From contig NZ_AMSI01000020.1 of assembly GCF_000300515.1 (NCBI RefSeq), positions 1 through 48,076 of the forward strand: a stretch of DNA of 48,076 nt. Direction: 5' to 3'. The notes below the pieces were generated by a model. The model searched no databases and had not been told where the DNA came from. It saw only the letters and a program-made list of their open reading frames with translations. This document shows positions 8,046 through 15,974 of this stretch, piece after piece. Positions within the stretch are counted from its first letter, which is position 1, and the number at the start of each line of letters is the position of its first letter. This DNA comes from Nitratireductor indicus C115. GTDB taxonomy: Bacteria > Pseudomonadota > Alphaproteobacteria > Rhizobiales > Rhizobiaceae. Position numbers and translations under genes: made by a program.

Positions 8046-8142
8046 GGCAGCGCTCTCCGGATTTGTTTGGCGTGTGCTGCCGAAAGTCGGCCCTGCGATC
8101 TGTACAGCGCCGCCGCTCCCACGTTATTCCCAGCTTCCGCGC

Positions 8143-9066
8143 TCAGGCTGCCTCGAGCAAGCCGCTTCGCTTTGCCCGGTCGAGAAGGTTTTTGACGGAG
8201 GAGGGCGCCCATCTCGTACCGCCACGCGGTGTGCGCTCATGAAGGCGCTCGAGCTGGTTGGCGATTTCGCGCAAGGTGAGCTCTGGGTTGGAGGAATGGA
8301 TACCCGCTACAAGCGTCATCAGGCGGTCCTCGGGCGGCCGAGGCGGCGACTTTCTCAGGAGAGACTTATCGGCCATTCCTTCGCTGACCATCCATCTTAC
8401 CGCGCGCCGCAAGCGCTCAGGGGTCCAATCGAAGCCGCGTTGCTTGAGGACGCGCGAAATGTCGTCCCAGGTGTGGTCTGGTCGCATGCGCCGGACGACT
8501 GGAAGCCATTGATTGGCAGTGGACTGGATGCGCGCGCCGTAGGCCGCTTTCTGAGCAGCCGTCATCTTGGCCAGCATCTCCGGCCGACGTTCCCGAACCC
8601 CTGGGTTGCCTGGTAGCCGGCCATTTGCCTTCGCAGCTTTGACGCCTGCCTTCGTCCGCTCCGAGTTGAGAGCCCGTTCCAGCTGGGCGACGGCGCCAAG
8701 GACCTGCAGCGAAAACATGCCCTGCGGCGTCGTGGTATCGATGGGATCGCTCAGCGAGCGGAAATATGCGCCTTTGGCCGTCAGCTCCTCGATGACATCG
8801 AGCAGGTGGCTCACCGAGCGCGCCAGGCGGTCGAGCCGAACCACAACGAGAGTGTCGCCGGCGCCGATCTCACGGACCAGCCGGGCGAGGGCAGGGCGGG
8901 TCCGCGAGGCGCCGGACCCATGCTCCTGGATGATTGTGTCGCATCCGGCCGACCTCAGTTCCATCTCCTGCGCTTGCGTCGCCTGCTCGTCCGTGGAGAC
9001 GCGCGCATAGCCGATAAGCCGGCCCTGTGGCCGACGGGAAGAGGGATTGCGCGGTGTTTTGGCCAT
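8143..9066 (-). CDS. Serine recombinase (resolvase/invertase family) with a long C-terminal extension
   Basis: The N-terminal 140 residues are a resolvase catalytic domain: LIGYARVSTDEQ holds the nucleophilic serine (Ser24), and VVVRLDRLARSVSHLLDVI carries the conserved Arg residues. The remainder to residue 307 contains HTH-like blocks (TWDDISRVLKQRGFDWTPERL and TLREIANQLERL), longer than the single HTH of Tn3-type resolvases. Such proteins resolve plasmid multimers or excise mobile DNA. A perfect 9-bp inverted repeat upstream (9099-9139) could be its site. The gene is monocistronic and convergent with the PLD-like gene. Confidence 0.88.
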   Translation of the reverse strand: MAKTPRNPSSRRPQGRLIGYARVSTDEQATQAQEMELRSAGCDTIIQEHGSGASRTRPALARLVREIGAGDTLVVVRLDRLARSVSHLLDVIEELTAKGAYFRSLSDPIDTTTPQGMFSLQVLGAVAQLERALNSERTKAGVKAAKANGRLPGNPGVRERRPEMLAKMTAAQKAAYGARIQSTANQWLPVVRRMRPDHTWDDISRVLKQRGFDWTPERLRRAVRWMVSEGMADKSLLRKSPPRPPEDRLMTLVAGIHSSNPELTLREIANQLERLHERTPRGGTRWAPSSVKNLLDRAKRSGLLEAA

Positions 9067-9098
9067 TTGGAGAGCCTGAGAGCCGTGTTGAAGGCGAA

Positions 9099-9139
9099 TT
9101 TACAAACATAGAAGATACGGATAACCGATCGTTTGTAAA
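9099..9139. promoter_or_regulatory. Inverted repeat upstream of the recombinase: possible res site or operator
   Basis: TTTACAAAC (9099-9107) and GTTTGTAAA (9131-9139) are a perfect 9-bp inverted repeat with a 23-bp spacer, 33 bp upstream of the recombinase start. Serine resolvases bind inverted half-sites at res, which normally overlaps their own promoter. Only one pair is evident, so a simple operator is equally possible. Confidence 0.5.
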
Positions 9140-9348
9140 CGTCTCCTGAGTGCCTTTCTGACACTTGGAAGTGCGAAAAACCCCGGAAAAACAAGCTCTC
9201 TCGTCGATCTGAGCACGGATTGCCAGGTCTCTGTTCAATCCCGGAGGCCGCAGCGCTCATTATATATAGAGGGGCTGAAGAATTACTGGTGTGACGGAAG
9301 CGAAAAGCATGTTAGCTTCCGTAGTGAAATCGAAGCATCGTTATATCA

Positions 9349-10455
9349 ATGACTTATGAAATCGGGAAATTGACCCATGAGACCCTCTTGGGGCCGATTG
9401 CGGCCGCAGAGGACGCGCTTGCCCGGCTTGATGAGCGCGTTGCCCGATCCGAAGTCGGTGCCGGCTTCGCCGAGCGGGCAGATTTCTTCGATTCCGTCTC
9501 CAGTATGTGGGTCGGCGGCGAACTCGTCCATCTCGAGGATCTGGTTCTCCACGACGCACAGATGGACATTCGCGCGCCGAGCCATGAGCTCGTCATTGCG
9601 CACCGCATCGTCCGGGCCCGGCGCCGCGTGTCACGAAACGATCCCGGCTGGGCAGTTTCGCGATCGGGCATACTGGCGCTTGCCGGTGTTGCCGAAGAGC
9701 CACCGCTCGAGAGCGAACCGTCCGACAGGGGAGGGGAGGGGGTCGAACTCGACTTGGTCGATCACGATGCACTGTCGCCCGAGCTGGCCGAGATCGATGA
9801 GGTCCTCGCTCGCACGAAATGGCTGGTCGATGGCAATGACCCCGCAGAGACAAGGAAGCAGGAGCCCGAGCTCAGTGTCGGCGAGCTGCTCATTCGCGAT
9901 CCGGATTGGGACGAAGGCGAACGGATCGGCGAGTGGCTCGAGCTGGCCAAGCAGGTTGAACGGCTTCCAGCCACATTGGCGGCGGCCGTTCTCTGGGATG
10001 CATGGGAACATCTCGAACCCCTGCAGCGTCAGCACTGGCTCGGTCAGGTGCTTGTTTCGGGCTTCCTGAGAACTCGCAGAAAGGTCCGATCGCACCTGTT
10101 GGCGTATGCCGTGGGCTTGCGGGAAATTCCGCGTGAACGACGCCGCGCCCGTGATCGGACTGTACGATTGGTCGCCTTCCTAGATGCGATGAGTGCGGCC
10201 GCCGCAGCTGGAATGAAGGACATCGACCGACTGACTTTGGCAAAACGCCAACTCGAGCGGAAGGCAGCGGGCAAACGCACAACAAGTAGTCTTCCAGTTG
10301 CCATCGATCTTCTATTGTCGCGACCCATCGTGTCGGCACACATGGTCGCGAAGGTGGCAAGGATCACGCCGCGCGGCGCCCGGAATTTGGTCGAAGAACT
10401 AAGTGTTCGCGAGATGACCGGGAGGGGGCGTTATCGAGCTTGGGGGATCCTGTAA
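9349..10455 (+). CDS. RHE_PE00001-family protein (plasmid-associated, HTH domain)
   Basis: A 368-residue protein recognised from rhizobial plasmids, named for a Rhizobium etli p42e gene. The N-terminal half includes FAERADFFDSVSSMWVGGEL and VHLEDLVLHDAQMDIR; the C-terminal end (ITPRGARNLVEELSVREMTG) looks like a winged HTH. The middle is acidic and low in complexity. Function is not established; the wide occurrence next to repABC suggests a DNA-binding plasmid-maintenance or transposon-associated role. The gene is convergent with the ubiquitin-like operon (66 bp between stops). Confidence 0.8.
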   Translation: MTYEIGKLTHETLLGPIAAAEDALARLDERVARSEVGAGFAERADFFDSVSSMWVGGELVHLEDLVLHDAQMDIRAPSHELVIAHRIVRARRRVSRNDPGWAVSRSGILALAGVAEEPPLESEPSDRGGEGVELDLVDHDALSPELAEIDEVLARTKWLVDGNDPAETRKQEPELSVGELLIRDPDWDEGERIGEWLELAKQVERLPATLAAAVLWDAWEHLEPLQRQHWLGQVLVSGFLRTRRKVRSHLLAYAVGLREIPRERRRARDRTVRLVAFLDAMSAAAAAGMKDIDRLTLAKRQLERKAAGKRTTSSLPVAIDLLLSRPIVSAHMVAKVARITPRGARNLVEELSVREMTGRGRYRAWGIL

Positions 10456-10521
10456 CCGTCTTGTTCAGTCAACCCCGTTTGCGGCCTGCAGGCGATGTCG
10501 CGGGAAAGTGCTCTGTTCGGG

Positions 10522-10851
10522 CTAACACCATTTAATCCGGCCGTCGCGAAGCCAAAAATGGCTGCGGCAACCGGTCTTCCTCCAAATACTAGGATGCAAT
10601 GTGGGGTATCCACTTGCTTCCAATCTCACGGACCACCTTGGTCTAGCCTCCGGGATCAATAGCAGCTCGAGGCGATCGCCACATCCGCACGGACATCTAA
10701 GTGCAACTGCCCAGTCATCACCATCGTCACGAGCGAGGAAGATATCTCGTGTTCGGATGATGTCCGGTGGGGTGTCGGCGTCCACGACAATCATTTTTCG
10801 GGCGGGGGCAACCTTTGCCCAAAGCTTCAGGAACCAAAGTGGCAGTTTCAT
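10522..10851 (-). CDS. DUF6527-like small Cys-rich protein of the ubiquitin-like operon
   Basis: A 109-residue protein whose start overlaps the stop of the E1-JAB gene (ATGA), so translation is coupled. A CPCGCG cluster (Cys53, 55, 57) and a C-terminal set Cys95, His98, Cys109 could together bind zinc. This arrangement and the position beside E1/E2/Ubl genes agree with DUF6527 proteins, which recur in bacterial ubiquitin-like operons. A zinc-stabilised adaptor or E3-like role is possible but inferred; nothing in the sequence proves catalysis. The N-terminus (MKLPLWFLKLW) is a short hydrophobic helix. It is the last gene of a three-gene operon. Confidence 0.7.
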   Translation of the reverse strand: MKLPLWFLKLWAKVAPARKMIVVDADTPPDIIRTRDIFLARDDGDDWAVALRCPCGCGDRLELLLIPEARPRWSVRLEASGYPTLHPSIWRKTGCRSHFWLRDGRIKWC

Positions 10852-12236
10852 GCGGCTTCGTCCTGTAGTTCCGCAAGAGAAGGCATCCCGAGCAGAGGTT
10901 CAGCGAGTCCTCTGCCGAGCAGTGGCTTTGGACTGTGTTCGAACGCGCTTTCGGGGAAGTAGTCTTCGTCCATGGCGGCGAGCGAAAACAGGGTACGCGC
11001 ATACGGCCAGTTTCCGTCGAGACGGAACTTGAACAACCTCGAAAGCCATTCGTTTACAGCTGCACTTGCAGCACGCATGTTGAGACTGATCACTGAGGGG
11101 GCCTCGTCGGGAATACCTTTTAAATAACCCTCTTTGAGCTGATCCTCTGCCTCCTCGGGTGCATGTCGAAGGAGATACTCCCGGCGTAGCGCTTCAGGTG
11201 TTACCACGCGCCGGTCTTGCAGGGACGGACCACCCGGCCTCACAAAGTCGATTCGGCCGCAAACATCTGCAATGAGACGGCCTCCTTCCGATGCAAGTCT
11301 TGTTGGTATCGTCACCCCCACATCTATCAGGGGTACCAGAGCGCACTGGGCGATGTGATCGCAAAATAGCCGGCCTTCGGAACTGTCGACACAGCAGAAC
11401 ATGACGTCGGCGGTGCTGGCGGCTACAATGGCACCCGGCTCGCTGATGGGCCGGTCGATCTCAATGATCTCAATATCGCTTCGATAGGTGCGGATCGCCT
11501 TGGCCATCATTGTTACCTTCAGCGTCTTCGCCAGAGCGTCGTCGGCGGTCGAGTTGACGATCCGATTGAGATTCTTGCCTTCAACGATATCGAAATCGAT
11601 CAAAATCAGCCGACCTATTCCAAGTCGGGCAAGTATCTCCGCAACAATGGATCCGGTGCCGGAAACGCCGATAACGCAAGCGGTTCGGCGCGAAAGGCAT
11701 GCCCGCATAGCATCGGAGAAGGCAAGCACTGGCTGCAGGCCAACTGGCGAGAGTTCTGTAATGTCTTCGCCTACGAGCGTTGTAGTCAGGCGCAAAGGCC
11801 TCGCGCCAGGACGGGTGTACAGCCGAGCGCAAATGGCTCCGTCAGGAGTCATCGTCGCGCTGCCGTGCGGCCCGTCCGGCAAGGCTTGAAAAAGAGCAGT
11901 AATGGTCCTTTCGTCACTTTGATTGTCCACCTCTGAGAAACCGTAGAACCCACCGGGGTGAGAATGTATGAGGAAAACCGAGTCGCCGGTCGCTTCCGCC
12001 CGATCTATGGCTTCTTCGATGCGGCGACCTGGCCAGCTAATCTGTACATTGCTGCGATTGCTGCATTCGGCATACGGCACCAGAATTAGATCCCGGACGC
12101 AAAAGCGATACCTCGTCGAACCCGCGCGTCCACAAATGAGGATCGCCGCCGCTTCAAGCCCGTCGCCCGAAAATAGGTGGGTACGTAGGGCATCAAACTG
12201 TGGCTCCAACAGAACAAGGGTCGGCTCAGATCTCAT
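10848..12236 (-). CDS. JAMM (JAB) deubiquitinase-like protease fused to ThiF/E1-type activating enzyme
   Basis: Two-domain, 462-residue protein. Residues about 15-150 form a JAB/MPN domain with a perfect JAMM zinc signature: His91, His93, Ser101, Asp104 (HSHPGGFYGFSEVD). Residues about 170-400 form an E1/ThiF adenylation domain: VIGVSGTGSIVAEILARLG, then LIDFDIVEGKNLNR. The expected chemistry is ATP-dependent activation of a ubiquitin-like C-terminus (E1) plus Zn-dependent cleavage of Ubl precursors or conjugates (JAB). The ATG at 12236 overlaps the upstream stop by 11 bases and has GGGAAG upstream; a start at 12266 is possible. Where related ThiF proteins often read RPGGPC-x2-C, this one reads RPGGPSLQD, so the catalytic cysteine must lie elsewhere (Cys281, 282, 298 or 326). 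Confidence 0.88.
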   Translation of the reverse strand: MRSEPTLVLLEPQFDALRTHLFSGDGLEAAAILICGRAGSTRYRFCVRDLILVPYAECSNRSNVQISWPGRRIEEAIDRAEATGDSVFLIHSHPGGFYGFSEVDNQSDERTITALFQALPDGPHGSATMTPDGAICARLYTRPGARPLRLTTTLVGEDITELSPVGLQPVLAFSDAMRACLSRRTACVIGVSGTGSIVAEILARLGIGRLILIDFDIVEGKNLNRIVNSTADDALAKTLKVTMMAKAIRTYRSDIEIIEIDRPISEPGAIVAASTADVMFCCVDSSEGRLFCDHIAQCALVPLIDVGVTIPTRLASEGGRLIADVCGRIDFVRPGGPSLQDRRVVTPEALRREYLLRHAPEEAEDQLKEGYLKGIPDEAPSVISLNMRAASAAVNEWLSRLFKFRLDGNWPYARTLFSLAAMDEDYFPESAFEHSPKPLLGRGLAEPLLGMPSLAELQDEAA

Positions 12237-13374
12237 CGCCAACTTCCCGGAGCAGAGACTCCTCAATCACTGCCAAATGCGTCACGACACTGTCGGTTTG
12301 AGGATTCCAGCGAGTTTTTCCATTCAGATGCCGGGACCAGCGCTGATAGCTCACTCCCTCGATAGTCTTGGTAGACTCGGTTTTGGATATGGATGCGCCG
12401 CTTGCAAGTCTCAGGTGTGGGGCGCAGTAGAACATGTCAATTGCGGCGCTGGGGTAGGTGGCTGGGATGTCGATGGCGATATCGACCGACGAATGGTTGA
12501 AGCCCGCAGGTAGTCCCATCGAGCGGATGATCAGCCAGCGCCTTCCACCTTCGATGATTGAATCCCAAATCAGGGCACGCTTTGCCAGATAAGCTTCGTC
12601 CTTTTTCAGCAGTCGGAATTGACGGCGAAGGCCACTCGGGCCCTCGCCATTGTTGATCTCCGCAGGGGTAAGGCGGAGCTTCTCGATACCGGGCGTACTG
12701 AGATCGATAGTATCGGTGAGTGCCACCTGCTGTTTCGGCTGTCCTACCTTCTTGAGGATCGCGATCCATCCGGCGTCCGGGTCGAAGCCGGCTTGCGCCA
12801 GTGCGTCCTTAACGACGACCGAAGGGGTCATCAGAGTGATAATGACGCCCTGAACGTTCAGCTTCCAGCTGCGCGGTTTTGAATACAGCTTCTCCAATTC
12901 ACGGCCGCCCAGGTCGATGGAAGCGCCTGGAGCAATTTCCTCGTCCGGTTCGTCTGACCGCTCAAGGAAGAGTGCCTTGGTCTCTGGGATGCGCCCGATC
13001 AGCCGCACGAGATCTTCGGAGATCCTGCGCGCACCCCAAGCGTATCTTTTGCCGTCGATCGACCAGTTCCAGATGCGGTCGGTCTTGAAAGCGAAGAAGC
13101 GCTCGGCTCCGCTGGCGCGGATGTCGATCGTCTCGGTGAGGTCGACAACGATCAGGCCGTCGTCCCTTGTCAGCATGAGCAGGACGTAGTCCTCAGCCGG
13201 GTTGCGTTCGAAAAGCTCCAGTACCTGCCGCCCAGTCGGCATGGGATCGCTGAGAATACGCTTTTCGTCGAAGCCGTCGCCGTCCCACAGACGGACACGA
13301 TAGTGATTTGACTCGGGAATTGGCTGGCTACGGGTGCCGGCCGCGTACTGTTCGAGATCGATTGCGTCAGACAT
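12226..13374 (-). CDS. Three ubiquitin-like domains fused to an E2-type domain (multiubiquitin/Prok-E2 family E)
   Basis: A 382-residue polyprotein. Three beta-grasp repeats are visible, each ending in a related strand: TETIDIRASGAERFFAF (80-96), ASIDLGGRELEKLYSK (151-166) and TDTIDLSTPGIEKLRLT (220-236). A short linker with NNGEGPSG follows, then residues about 249-382 resemble prokaryotic E2 family E: a candidate catalytic Cys317 in FYCAPH and the block YQRWSRHLNGKTRWNP (343-358). The protein would supply both the modifier and the conjugating enzyme; the JAMM domain of the next gene may process it. No Ubl ends in a free Gly-Gly, so maturation by cleavage or a non-classical linkage is implied. 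First gene of the operon. Confidence 0.85.
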   Translation of the reverse strand: MSDAIDLEQYAAGTRSQPIPESNHYRVRLWDGDGFDEKRILSDPMPTGRQVLELFERNPAEDYVLLMLTRDDGLIVVDLTETIDIRASGAERFFAFKTDRIWNWSIDGKRYAWGARRISEDLVRLIGRIPETKALFLERSDEPDEEIAPGASIDLGGRELEKLYSKPRSWKLNVQGVIITLMTPSVVVKDALAQAGFDPDAGWIAILKKVGQPKQQVALTDTIDLSTPGIEKLRLTPAEINNGEGPSGLRRQFRLLKKDEAYLAKRALIWDSIIEGGRRWLIIRSMGLPAGFNHSSVDIAIDIPATYPSAAIDMFYCAPHLRLASGASISKTESTKTIEGVSYQRWSRHLNGKTRWNPQTDSVVTHLAVIEESLLREVGDEI

Positions 13375-13443
13375 AGCGTCATCCTTCTTTGGTTCGTTGC
13401 AGACCGTTTTGGCCGCCGTGGTACAGATATAGTAGCCAAAAAG

Positions 13444-13460
13444 TAGCTATACAATAGCTA
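13444..13460. promoter_or_regulatory. 17-bp palindrome in the divergent promoter region, probable operator
   Basis: TAGCTAT-ACA-ATAGCTA is a perfect inverted repeat in the AT-rich gap between the ubiquitin-like operon (minus) and the RHH gene (plus). Ribbon-helix-helix proteins bind such short palindromes and usually repress their own operon. The position suggests that one protein may control both operons. Confidence 0.6.
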
Positions 13461-13530
13461 ATAGATATATTTTTTATGTTGACTATTCAGCCAGAATTGC
13501 TATGTGAAGGGCTGTCAGGAGGTGATGCGT

Positions 13531-13740
13531 ATGGCAAAGAAGACAATGACTCTGAATCTCTCCGACGAGGAGATGGAAGTGCTGGAGCGCCTTTGTGAAA
13601 AGAAGGATCTCAGCAAGACAGCCCTGATCCGTCAGTCGCTACGGCTCTATCAGCGGATCGAAGAGCGGCTCGAAAAAGGTGACAAGCTGTTTTTTGAGCA
13701 CGAGGCCAGCAAGGAAAAGGCCGAGGTGATGATGCTATGA
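13531..13740 (+). CDS. Ribbon-helix-helix DNA-binding protein (CopG/antitoxin-like)
   Basis: A 69-residue protein beginning MAKKTMTLNLSDEEMEVLERL, with the beta-strand plus two-helix pattern of RHH proteins (strand TMTLNLS, helix EEMEVLERLCEKK, helix SKTALIRQSLRLY). A strong AGGAGG lies nine bases before the ATG at 13531; GTG 13504 and ATG 13525 in the same frame are less likely. The stop overlaps the GNAT gene start (ATGA). RHH-GNAT pairs form toxin-antitoxin modules such as TacAT, where the RHH protein neutralises the toxin and represses the operon. It probably binds the palindrome at 13444-13460. Confidence 0.8.
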   Translation: MAKKTMTLNLSDEEMEVLERLCEKKDLSKTALIRQSLRLYQRIEERLEKGDKLFFEHEASKEKAEVMML

Positions 13741-14384
13741 CGTCAGATCGAAAACCTGACGTGACCCCCGTGGGCCTGTTCGATGTGGCGGGCAATCGAA
13801 TGGTTGATGCGGAACTCTGGGACGCAATAGCGGAAAAGAACCTGGCTGATTGGGAAGCCGAGTGGATCCCGGAGCTTTTCAAGCTTCTGCAAGCGCTCAA
13901 TCGCAAAGGGGTCGAGCGGCGATTTTGGCCACAAAGTCGCCACTGGGACTGGCGCGATAAGATGAAAGCGATTGAAGGCCGATTGGCGAACCAGTCGTTT
14001 TCGATCGTGTGTCAGGATATGACTCAGGCGATGATGACCACAGACGTGACAAAGCGGGCACAGATTGCCAGCCAGAAAAATGATCATCTCGTTTATGTTG
14101 ACTTCCTGGAAGCGGCACCGTGGAACCGCCGCGAAATGACCCAGATGCCGCCGCGCTTTTCCGGAGCCGGCTCGATTCTTATCCTCGCCGCGATCGAGCA
14201 GAGTAAGATGGAGGGCTTCAGAGGCCGCATCGGATTGCATTCGCTTCCCCAAGCCAATGATTTCTACGCCAATAAGGTAGGCATGACGGATCTGGGGCAG
14301 GACGCGGCATATCAGAACCTTCGGTATTTCGAGATGACTCCCGAGCAGGCCGAAGCGTTCATAGAGAAAGGACGAAAGAAATGA
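13737..14384 (+). CDS. GNAT-like acetyltransferase, possible toxin of an RHH/GNAT module
   Basis: A 215-residue protein. The C-terminal half looks like a GNAT fold: YVDFLEAAPWNRR (strand), RFSGAGSILILAAIEQS as the acetyl-CoA-binding loop and helix, then GLHSLPQANDFYANKVGM, the usual C-terminal FY...GM block. The N-terminal 90 residues are less typical and include a WPQSRHWDW segment. It overlaps both neighbours by four bases (ATGA), so the genes are translated as one unit. Small GNAT toxins acetylate aminoacyl-tRNA; this protein is longer than TacT (about 160 residues), so that target is only a possibility. Confidence 0.65.
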   Translation: MTSDRKPDVTPVGLFDVAGNRMVDAELWDAIAEKNLADWEAEWIPELFKLLQALNRKGVERRFWPQSRHWDWRDKMKAIEGRLANQSFSIVCQDMTQAMMTTDVTKRAQIASQKNDHLVYVDFLEAAPWNRREMTQMPPRFSGAGSILILAAIEQSKMEGFRGRIGLHSLPQANDFYANKVGMTDLGQDAAYQNLRYFEMTPEQAEAFIEKGRKK

Positions 14385-14857
14385 AGATCGAAGTGACAAA
14401 GGACTGGTGCGAAGCCATGGCGCGGCAGGAAGCCGACGTCGAGGTCGGCGCTGGCCTTATCGCTGCTGATCCGATCTTCAATGGAGAAGCAGCACATGAC
14501 ACGACATTTGATGAATCGCGCATAGCGCTCGGTCGATTTGTTCATCTCATGCGGAGAAGGGATAAGCTTTCGTTGGAAGCATTGGCCGAACGCGCAGATG
14601 TAGACCTTGCCGAGCTGATGAGCATCGAGTTCGATGCCCATTATCTACCTGAGTCGCGGACGCTTTATCAGCTAGCGCATACCTTCAAGGTATCGCACAA
14701 AAAGCTGATGGGTTTGTCGGGACTGACCAAGCCCAAGGACGTTCAGTATGTCGAAGAGGCAGTGAGATATGCTGCTCGATCAGAGTCGATTGAGACGCTC
14801 AGCGCGGAGGAACAAGCCGCTTTGGAAGGGCTGATTTCCGTACTGAGTGAAAAGTAA
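14381..14857 (+). CDS. XRE-family helix-turn-helix protein with an N-terminal extension
   Basis: A 158-residue protein. A Cro/CI-type HTH spans about residues 45-105 (GRFVHLMRRRDKLSLEALAERADVDLAELMSIE). The preceding 40 residues are acidic, and the C-terminus (SIETLSAEEQAALEGLISVLS) is helical. XRE regulators paired with ImmA/IrrE proteases are usually cut or inactivated by the protease to release repression; the next gene is such a protease. Its start overlaps the GNAT stop (ATGA), so it may also act as a second antitoxin-like element. Confidence 0.8.
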   Translation: MKIEVTKDWCEAMARQEADVEVGAGLIAADPIFNGEAAHDTTFDESRIALGRFVHLMRRRDKLSLEALAERADVDLAELMSIEFDAHYLPESRTLYQLAHTFKVSHKKLMGLSGLTKPKDVQYVEEAVRYAARSESIETLSAEEQAALEGLISVLSEK

Positions 14858-14880
14858 TGCCGTGAAAGGACTACGATACG

Positions 14881-15810
14881 GTGGCGAAGAACGAAATACT
14901 GCGGGCGAGAACGGCCGCGGATATCGATGAACGCGTTGAACGTGTCCTAAACGGCTTGGGCAATCCCGAACCGCCTCTCGATTTGCGGACGGTTCGGGAA
15001 CTTCTCAAACTCGACCGCGGCTACTACTCGGCAAATGATCCGGGCCTCCTGCAAGAGACCGTTTCCAAACTGAGAATCGCTGGTAAGCAGGTGCTCCTGA
15101 GGCCAACTTTGCTCATTGAGGCAGTCCGGAAAATGGACATTCGTGCGCTATATATTCCAGATCAGAAGCGCATACTCATCGACAAATCACAGCCGAAGCT
15201 GAAGCACCGATGGAACGAGGCACACGAGATCGGGCATAGTGTCCTGCCTTGGCACGAAGGCGCAATGCTTGGCGATGATGAGTACACACTCATCCCTGCC
15301 TGCCATGCTCGACATGAAGCCGAAGCGAACTTCGCTGCTGCACGGTTGTTGTTTTTGCGAGAAAAGTTTGTCGAGGAAGCACAGGCTCATGAGGCCTGCA
15401 TCGAATCGATGAAGAAGCTCAAGGAGCGTTTCGGGAACACCTATACAACAACACTGTGGCGCTGCGTGGAGGCGTGGGGAGCATCAGTCCCAGTTGTAGG
15501 GCTGGTTACCGGACATCCACACCCTGATCAACGAAAACCGGACTTCGATCCTGAGAACCCGTGTCGGCATTTCATCCAGTCGCCTGCATTTGCGCGGCAG
15601 TTCTCAACAGTTCCAGAAACGAGCGTCTTTGAGGAAGTAGTCGAGTATTGCTCTCCAAAAGGCGGGGGCCCCTTGGGCGAAAGCGACGTGCTATTGGTCG
15701 ACGACAATGGAGACGGCCATATATTTGAGTTTGAGAGCTTCCATTTCTATCATCAAACGTTGACCATTGGCATATATCGGCGCCCCCGGAGAAATTTGGT
15801 TGCAGCATAA
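14881..15810 (+). CDS. ImmA/IrrE-type metallopeptidase
   Basis: A 309-residue zinc peptidase starting with GTG. The HEIGH motif (His115, Glu116, His119) lies in WNEAHEIGHSVLPWH, and HEAEANFAAARLLF (146-158) carries the third ligand Glu, as in ImmA of ICEBs1 and IrrE/PprI. Such enzymes cleave a partner XRE repressor after a signal. A C-terminal domain of about 120 residues (from HPHPDQRKPDF) is an extension, perhaps for sensing. It follows the XRE gene by 23 bp and ends the operon. Together the four genes could form a signal-relieved toxin switch. Confidence 0.85.
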   Translation: MAKNEILRARTAADIDERVERVLNGLGNPEPPLDLRTVRELLKLDRGYYSANDPGLLQETVSKLRIAGKQVLLRPTLLIEAVRKMDIRALYIPDQKRILIDKSQPKLKHRWNEAHEIGHSVLPWHEGAMLGDDEYTLIPACHARHEAEANFAAARLLFLREKFVEEAQAHEACIESMKKLKERFGNTYTTTLWRCVEAWGASVPVVGLVTGHPHPDQRKPDFDPENPCRHFIQSPAFARQFSTVPETSVFEEVVEYCSPKGGGPLGESDVLLVDDNGDGHIFEFESFHFYHQTLTIGIYRRPRRNLVAA

Positions 15811-15974
15811 TTTTTATCGATGATTGAGTTCAACTTCCCTGATCAGCGGAGATGTTGTCCAGCATATTCTAATAACGTTCGACTCCAAGAACAGGGCTAT
15901 TTCAACTGGGTCAAACCGGACAGCCCGACCTATCCGCGGCTCCGGAACCGAACAGACGCATACGTTGGTGGCTC

